Positions 6,082 through 8,494 of a stretch of 8,494 bases of DNA are shown one piece after another. The position numbers were made by a program, and so were the translations under genes. Numbering within the stretch: the first letter of the stretch is position 1; every line of letters starts with the position of its first letter. The stretch covers positions 1-8,494 of the forward strand of contig DOKO01000448.1 in NCBI GenBank assembly GCA_003510825.1. Reading direction: 5' to 3'. The notes under the pieces are model-generated. The model saw only the letters and a program-made list of their open reading frames with translations. It did not search any database and was not told the origin of the DNA. Origin of the DNA: Stenotrophomonas sp. Its GTDB lineage: Bacteria; Pseudomonadota; Gammaproteobacteria; Xanthomonadales; Xanthomonadaceae.

Positions 6082-6513
6082 TCACTCCCAGTCACGTGAT
6101 GAGCGACCGCGCTTGATCTGCGCGCGCCCGCGTTTGGCGTCCAGACGACGCAGTTTCGACCCGTGGGTCGGCTTGGTGGCCTTGCGTGGTTTGGGCACGC
6201 TCAACCCGGCCTGGATGAAGGCCGCCAGCCGCTCGCGCGCATCCTCGCGATTGCGATCCTGGGTCCGGAACCGTTGCGCGTCGATGACCAGCACGCCTTC
6301 GCCGGTCATCCGCCGGTCACGCCGCGCCAGCAGGCGCTCACGCAACGGGTCGGGCAACGAGGGCGAGTTGGCCACGTCGAAACGCAGTTCCACCGCGGTG
6401 GAAACCTTGTTGACGTTCTGCCCGCCGGCACCACTGGCACGCACGAACCGCTCGACGATCTCGCCGTCGGGGATTTCAAGCTGCGCGCTGATGGTGACCG
6501 GTCCACTGCCCAT
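6082..6513 (-). CDS. arfB: Peptidyl-tRNA hydrolase ArfB (ribosome rescue)
   Basis: This 143-residue protein rescues ribosomes stalled on mRNAs without a stop codon. It enters the empty A site and hydrolyses the peptidyl-tRNA. The release-factor motif is present as GAGGQNVNKVST (28-39), with the catalytic GGQ at 30-32, and IPDGE at 14-18 matches the family N-terminus. The C-terminal tail from about 106 onward is rich in Arg and Lys (KPRKATKPTHGSKLRRL...), as needed to bind the empty mRNA channel. Length agrees with E. coli ArfB (140 residues), which distinguishes it from full release factors RF1/RF2. The ATG at 6513 has no Shine-Dalgarno sequence, but a TACAAT -10 box lies six bases upstream, so the mRNA may be leaderless. 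GTG at 6498 (Val6) is an alternative start. It is divergent from the DUF2059 gene. Confidence 0.94.
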   Translation of the reverse strand: MGSGPVTISAQLEIPDGEIVERFVRASGAGGQNVNKVSTAVELRFDVANSPSLPDPLRERLLARRDRRMTGEGVLVIDAQRFRTQDRNREDARERLAAFIQAGLSVPKPRKATKPTHGSKLRRLDAKRGRAQIKRGRSSRDWE

Positions 6514-6519
6514 CCGCGC

Positions 6520-6525
6520 ATTGTA
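6520..6525 (-). promoter_or_regulatory. Candidate -10 box of arfB
   Basis: TACAAT on the minus strand matches the sigma-70 -10 consensus at five of six positions. Six bases (GCGCGG) separate it from the arfB ATG, which places the expected transcription start on the A of the ATG. No good -35 box lies at 16-18 bp. Confidence 0.42.
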
Positions 6526-6527
6526 GC

Positions 6528-6551
6528 GGCAGCCGCGTTGCCGTGGCTGCC
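6528..6551. promoter_or_regulatory. Inverted repeat between arfB and DUF2059 gene
   Basis: GGCAGCC (6528-6534) and GGCTGCC (6545-6551) form a perfect 7-bp inverted repeat with a 10-bp spacer. It covers the expected -35 region of arfB in the divergent intergenic region. It might be an operator, but in GC-rich DNA such arms can arise by chance. Confidence 0.28.
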
Positions 6552-6611
6552 ATCGCGCACCGTATGCCGCCGATCAGGCACCGAACACGTCGCCTTCGCC
6601 TGTGCAGCGGG

Positions 6612-6617
6612 TATGCT
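6612..6617 (+). promoter_or_regulatory. Candidate -10 box of DUF2059 gene
   Basis: TATGCT lies 30 bp upstream of the ATG at 6648 and matches the -10 consensus at four of six positions. It would give a short leader of about 24 bases with the AGGAAG ribosome binding site inside it. The -35 region at 17 bp (GTCGCC) is poor, so support is weak. Confidence 0.3.
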
Positions 6618-6647
6618 GGCCATCCCATGTACCGCAGGAAGCTTCGC

Positions 6648-7175
6648 ATGACCCGCTTCATTCCCGCCCTGTCCACCGGCCTGCGCCGTACCGTGCTGCT
6701 GCTGGCACTGGCCGCGGCCAGCGCGCCGGCCCTGGCCGCGGCGCCCACCGATGCCGACATCAACCGCCTGCTGGCCGCCTCGCGTGCGCAGAGCCTGCTG
6801 GACGGCATGCTGCCGCAGTTGGAGACGATGCAGCGCCAGCAGTTCGAAGACATCGCCCGGCAGCGCCAGCTGACCCCGCAGCAGACCGAACAGCTGCAGC
6901 GCATGCAGCAGCGCACCACCGCCACCCTGACCAAGGCGCTGTCCTGGCAGCAGCTGCGGCCGATGTACGTGGATCTCTACAAGAAGAGCTTCAGCAAGGA
7001 AGACGTGCTGGCGATGGCCGAGTTCTACGAGAGCTCGGCCGGGCAGAGCCTGCTGGACAAGACCCCGCTGCTGATGCAGAACGTGATGATCGCCATCCAG
7101 GAAAAGATGAAGCCGCTGATGGCCGACCTGGAGAAGGACATGCAGGCGATCCTCGACGAGCCGGAAACCAAGTGA
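6648..7175 (+). CDS. Exported DUF2059 domain protein
   Basis: This 175-residue protein has a Sec signal peptide (basic MTRFIPALSTGLRR, hydrophobic core VLLLALAAASAPALA) with likely signal peptidase I cleavage after Ala30, so it should be periplasmic. The mature part is helical and rich in Gln and charged residues. Residues 100-150, LSWQQLRPMYVDLYKKSFSK onward with DVLAMAEFYESSAGQSLL, match the DUF2059 family, whose function is not established. A coiled-coil-like Gln-rich stretch covers about 60-90. The ATG at 6648 is chosen over upstream in-frame ATGs because it starts the signal peptide and has AGGAAG six bases upstream. It is transcribed alone, divergent from arfB and convergent with truC, and ends before a SMAG element. 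Confidence 0.85.
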   Translation: MTRFIPALSTGLRRTVLLLALAAASAPALAAAPTDADINRLLAASRAQSLLDGMLPQLETMQRQQFEDIARQRQLTPQQTEQLQRMQQRTTATLTKALSWQQLRPMYVDLYKKSFSKEDVLAMAEFYESSAGQSLLDKTPLLMQNVMIAIQEKMKPLMADLEKDMQAILDEPETK

Positions 7176-7179
7176 GGCG

Positions 7180-7202
7180 GTAGCGCCGGGCCATGCCCGG
7201 CG
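7180..7202 (+). repeat. SMAG (GTAG) repeat
   Basis: The GTAG head (7180-7183) is followed by a perfect 8-bp stem CGCCGGGC, loop CAT, GCCCGGCG (7184-7202). This is the structure of the SMAG REP-like elements of Stenotrophomonas. It starts four bases after the DUF2059 stop codon, so it forms the 3' end hairpin of that transcript. Confidence 0.75.
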
Positions 7203-7231
7203 AGCGCGCAGCGCGGCCGTTTCAGATGGAT

Positions 7232-7272
7232 GGGGTCAGAACCCTTTCCCTGCGGGAAAGGGATCCGACCCC
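7232..7272. repeat. GGGGTC/GACCCC palindromic repeat, copy 3
   Basis: GGGGTC (7232-7237) and GACCCC (7267-7272) flank a perfect 9-bp stem, CCCTTTCCC, loop TGC, GGGAAAGGG (7242-7262). It sits seven bases past the truC stop in the convergent gap with the DUF2059 gene, where it could act as a shared hairpin for both transcripts. The core shares CCCTTTCC/GGAAAGGG with copy 1. Confidence 0.75.
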
Positions 7273-7279
7273 CGATCGG

Positions 7280-8017
7280 TTACGGCACCTGCCAGCCGAA
7301 CAGGTCCAGGGCCTTCTGGAATTCACCGTCCACCGGCGCGCGCACGTCCACCGTGCCGCCATCGGGGTGCGGGAAACGCAGGCGTTCGGCATGCAGCAGC
7401 ATGCGGTGCACGCCCTGCATGCGGAAATTGCGGTTGTGGCGCCCGTCACCGTGGCTGGTATCGCCGATCAGGTGATGCGAGAGGTGCTTGAGGTGGCGGC
7501 GGATCTGCCGGAAGCGGCCGGTCTGCGGCTGGCAACGCAGCAGCGCATAGCGCGAACTGGCGAAGTCGCCCACCGGCACTGACAGCTCGCCGGTAGCCAG
7601 GCGCTGGAAATCGGTCACCGCCGGCTTCTTCACCGGCTTGCCGGGGCCGCCGTCCAGGTCGTGGTCGACCTGCCAGGCCTCCTCGGCCGGCCAGCCACGG
7701 CAGATGGCCAGGTAATCCTTGCTGACCTCGCCGCCCATCAGCGCCTTGCCCAGCACGCTGGCGGTCTCGCGGTCGAAGGCCAGCAGCAGGCAGCCACTGG
7801 TGGCGCGGTCCAGGCGGTGCACCAGGAAGATCGGCCGACCCAGCTGCTCGCGCAGGCGGTCGGCAAGGAAATCGTCTTCGCCACGGGCCAGCTTGCTGTC
7901 ATGGACCATCAGCCCGGCCGGCTTGTTGACCACGGCCAGGCGCTCGTCCAGATGCAGCAGCTGCAGGGGGGCGGTTTCGATCTCGACCGCGGCGAGGGTG
8001 TCAGGTTCGGTGCTCAC
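7280..8017 (-). CDS. truC: tRNA pseudouridine(65) synthase TruC
   Basis: This 245-residue RluA-family enzyme isomerises a uridine in tRNA to pseudouridine, position 65 in the E. coli homologue. The catalytic motif is HRLDRATSG at 67-75 with nucleophile Asp70. Other family blocks are LAVVNKPAGLMVH (27-39), PQTGRFRQIRRHL (164-176), IGDTSHGD (184-191) and RMLLHAERLRF (205-215). The overall pattern, including the C-terminal LFGW, follows E. coli TruC more closely than RluA, RluC or RluD, and no N-terminal S4 domain is present, as expected for TruC. The start is GTG 8017; no ATG is suitable nearby and no ribosome binding site exists. Instead a perfect TATAAT ends six bases before it, so the message is probably leaderless. 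A palindromic repeat follows the stop codon. Confidence 0.9.
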   Translation of the reverse strand: MSTEPDTLAAVEIETAPLQLLHLDERLAVVNKPAGLMVHDSKLARGEDDFLADRLREQLGRPIFLVHRLDRATSGCLLLAFDRETASVLGKALMGGEVSKDYLAICRGWPAEEAWQVDHDLDGGPGKPVKKPAVTDFQRLATGELSVPVGDFASSRYALLRCQPQTGRFRQIRRHLKHLSHHLIGDTSHGDGRHNRNFRMQGVHRMLLHAERLRFPHPDGGTVDVRAPVDGEFQKALDLFGWQVP

Positions 8018-8023
8018 CGCGCG

Positions 8024-8051
8024 ATTATAAGGGCGCCCCCTCCCCTGTAGA
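8024..8051 (-). promoter_or_regulatory. truC promoter, leaderless start
   Basis: On the minus strand, TATAAT (8029-8024, all six consensus positions) is preceded after a 16-bp spacer by TCTACA (8051-8046), which matches TTGACA at four of six positions. The GTG of truC begins six bases after TATAAT, where +1 is expected. The -35 box is the outer end of the neighbouring SMAG element, so the repeat appears to supply part of the promoter. Confidence 0.6.
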
Positions 8052-8070
8052 GCCGAGCCCATGCTCGGCT
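8047..8070 (+). repeat. SMAG repeat A
   Basis: A GTAG head followed by a perfect 8-bp stem AGCCGAGC, loop CCAT, GCTCGGCT (8051-8070). It is oriented opposite to element C, whose sequence is its near-exact complement. Confidence 0.8.
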
Positions 8071-8093
8071 GCTGTGCGCGATTGGGAACAGCG

Positions 8094-8116
8094 TGCCAAC
8101 CAAGGTTGGCATCTAC
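8094..8116 (-). repeat. SMAG repeat B (divergent stem)
   Basis: On the minus strand a GTAGA head is followed by TGCCAACC-TT-GGTTGGCA, a perfect 8-bp stem. The head matches the other elements while the stem sequence differs, as in separate SMAG subfamilies. It lies between the inverted pair A and C. Confidence 0.75.
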
Positions 8117-8121
8117 CTGTG

Positions 8122-8146
8122 GTAGCCGAGCATGGCTCGGCTCTAC
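8122..8146 (-). repeat. SMAG repeat C
   Basis: Minus-strand GTAG head with stem AGCCGAGC, loop CAT, GCTCGGCT. It is followed by another CTAC-like end, so GTAG borders occur on both sides (8122-8125 plus, 8146-8143 minus). It begins 11 bp past the methyltransferase stop codon. Confidence 0.8.
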
Positions 8147-8157
8147 AAAGAAGGTGG

Positions 8158-8494
8158 TCAGCCGTTGCGCACGGCCAGCAGTTCGCCGTTGCCCACCGGC
8201 ACCAGGCTGGTGCTGAAGGCCGTGTCGGCATCCAGCAGCGCGCGCAGCGGCTCCATCTGTGCAGCGTGCGAGGTGGCGTTGTCGACTACCAGCAGGCCGC
8301 CGGGGCGCAGCACGCGACGCAGCTGCGGCCACCAGCCGGCGTACTGTTCGCGGTCCGAATCGAGGAACAGCAGGTCGATGCTGGCATCGGCGGCGCTGGC
8401 CAGCCAGTGCCCGGCATCGCCGTGCACCAGGCGGATGCACCCGGCCAGGCCGCTGCGTTCGAAATTCGCCTGCGCCAGCGCGACCTTGTCGGCG
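8158..8494 (-). CDS. Class I O-methyltransferase, 3' part
   Basis: The frame is open from the window edge (8493) to the TGA at 8158, giving 111 residues of the C-terminal part of a SAM-dependent methyltransferase. Segments visible are DKVALAQANFERSGL with the end of the SAM-binding region, then VHGDAGHWL, then LLFLDSDREQYAGWW, then LLRPGG-type VLRPGGLLVVDNA. The order D-x-D-x-x-x-Y followed by GGxxxxDN is that of the O-methyltransferase family 3 (caffeoyl-CoA/catechol type, Mrm-like bacterial homologues), in which the acidic residues and Asn help bind a metal and substrate. The SAM-binding glycine motif lies outside the window. A GTG at 8427 is internal and not the start. The substrate cannot be inferred. 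Confidence 0.82.
   Translation of the reverse strand, partial: ADKVALAQANFERSGLAGCIRLVHGDAGHWLASAADASIDLLFLDSDREQYAGWWPQLRRVLRPGGLLVVDNATSHAAQMEPLRALLDADTAFSTSLVPVGNGELLAVRNG

Noticed and set aside
8046..8147. CRISPR-like repeat array
   Set aside because: The units are palindromic GTAG elements in mixed orientation with different stems and irregular spacing; there are no cas genes.
8018..8440. Upstream extension of the truC frame to 8440
   Set aside because: It would run through the SMAG cluster and antisense-frame the methyltransferase; TruC homologues begin near the GTG at 8017.

Overview
The window looks like chromosomal DNA of a Gram-negative gammaproteobacterium of the Xanthomonadaceae, most likely Stenotrophomonas. 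The evidence is strong GC bias in every reading frame, the gene families present, and several short stem-loop repeats that begin with GTAG, the hallmark of the SMAG (Stenotrophomonas maltophilia GTAG) family. I see no phage, IS element, CRISPR array, tRNA or rRNA. The species assignment is inference.

Layout, left to right. (1) 1-1279: a minus-strand MFS efflux-type transporter of the YnfM kind, with a SMAG-type hairpin just past its stop and a cluster of TCGATCC boxes upstream. (2) 1400-3001, minus strand: two adjacent small genes that both resemble type II 3-dehydroquinate dehydratase (AroQ) but lack most of its catalytic residues, followed by a short single-anchor signal peptidase I (lepB-like). 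The stretch before lepB holds a run of 13 G and a palindromic repeat. (3) 3171-6513, minus strand: arfB (ribosome rescue hydrolase), a PlsC-like acyltransferase overlapping or abutting it, and a lipoprotein M3 metallopeptidase of the Dcp type ending in a strong terminator. (4) 6648-7175, plus strand: an exported DUF2059 protein, divergent from arfB. (5) 7280-8017, minus strand: truC, a tRNA pseudouridine synthase, apparently with a leaderless GTG start. (6) 8158-8494, minus strand: the 3' part of a class I O-methyltransferase, separated from truC by a three-element SMAG cluster.

The genes are mostly envelope and translation housekeeping functions rather than one pathway. The most unusual content is the tandem degenerate AroQ-like pair beside lepB. 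Next come a second palindromic repeat family (GGGGTC...GACCCC, three copies, all in intergenic DNA), the G13 tract, and the truC promoter, whose -35 box lies inside a SMAG repeat and whose start codon sits at the predicted transcription start. No stretch over 300 bases lacks a gene.
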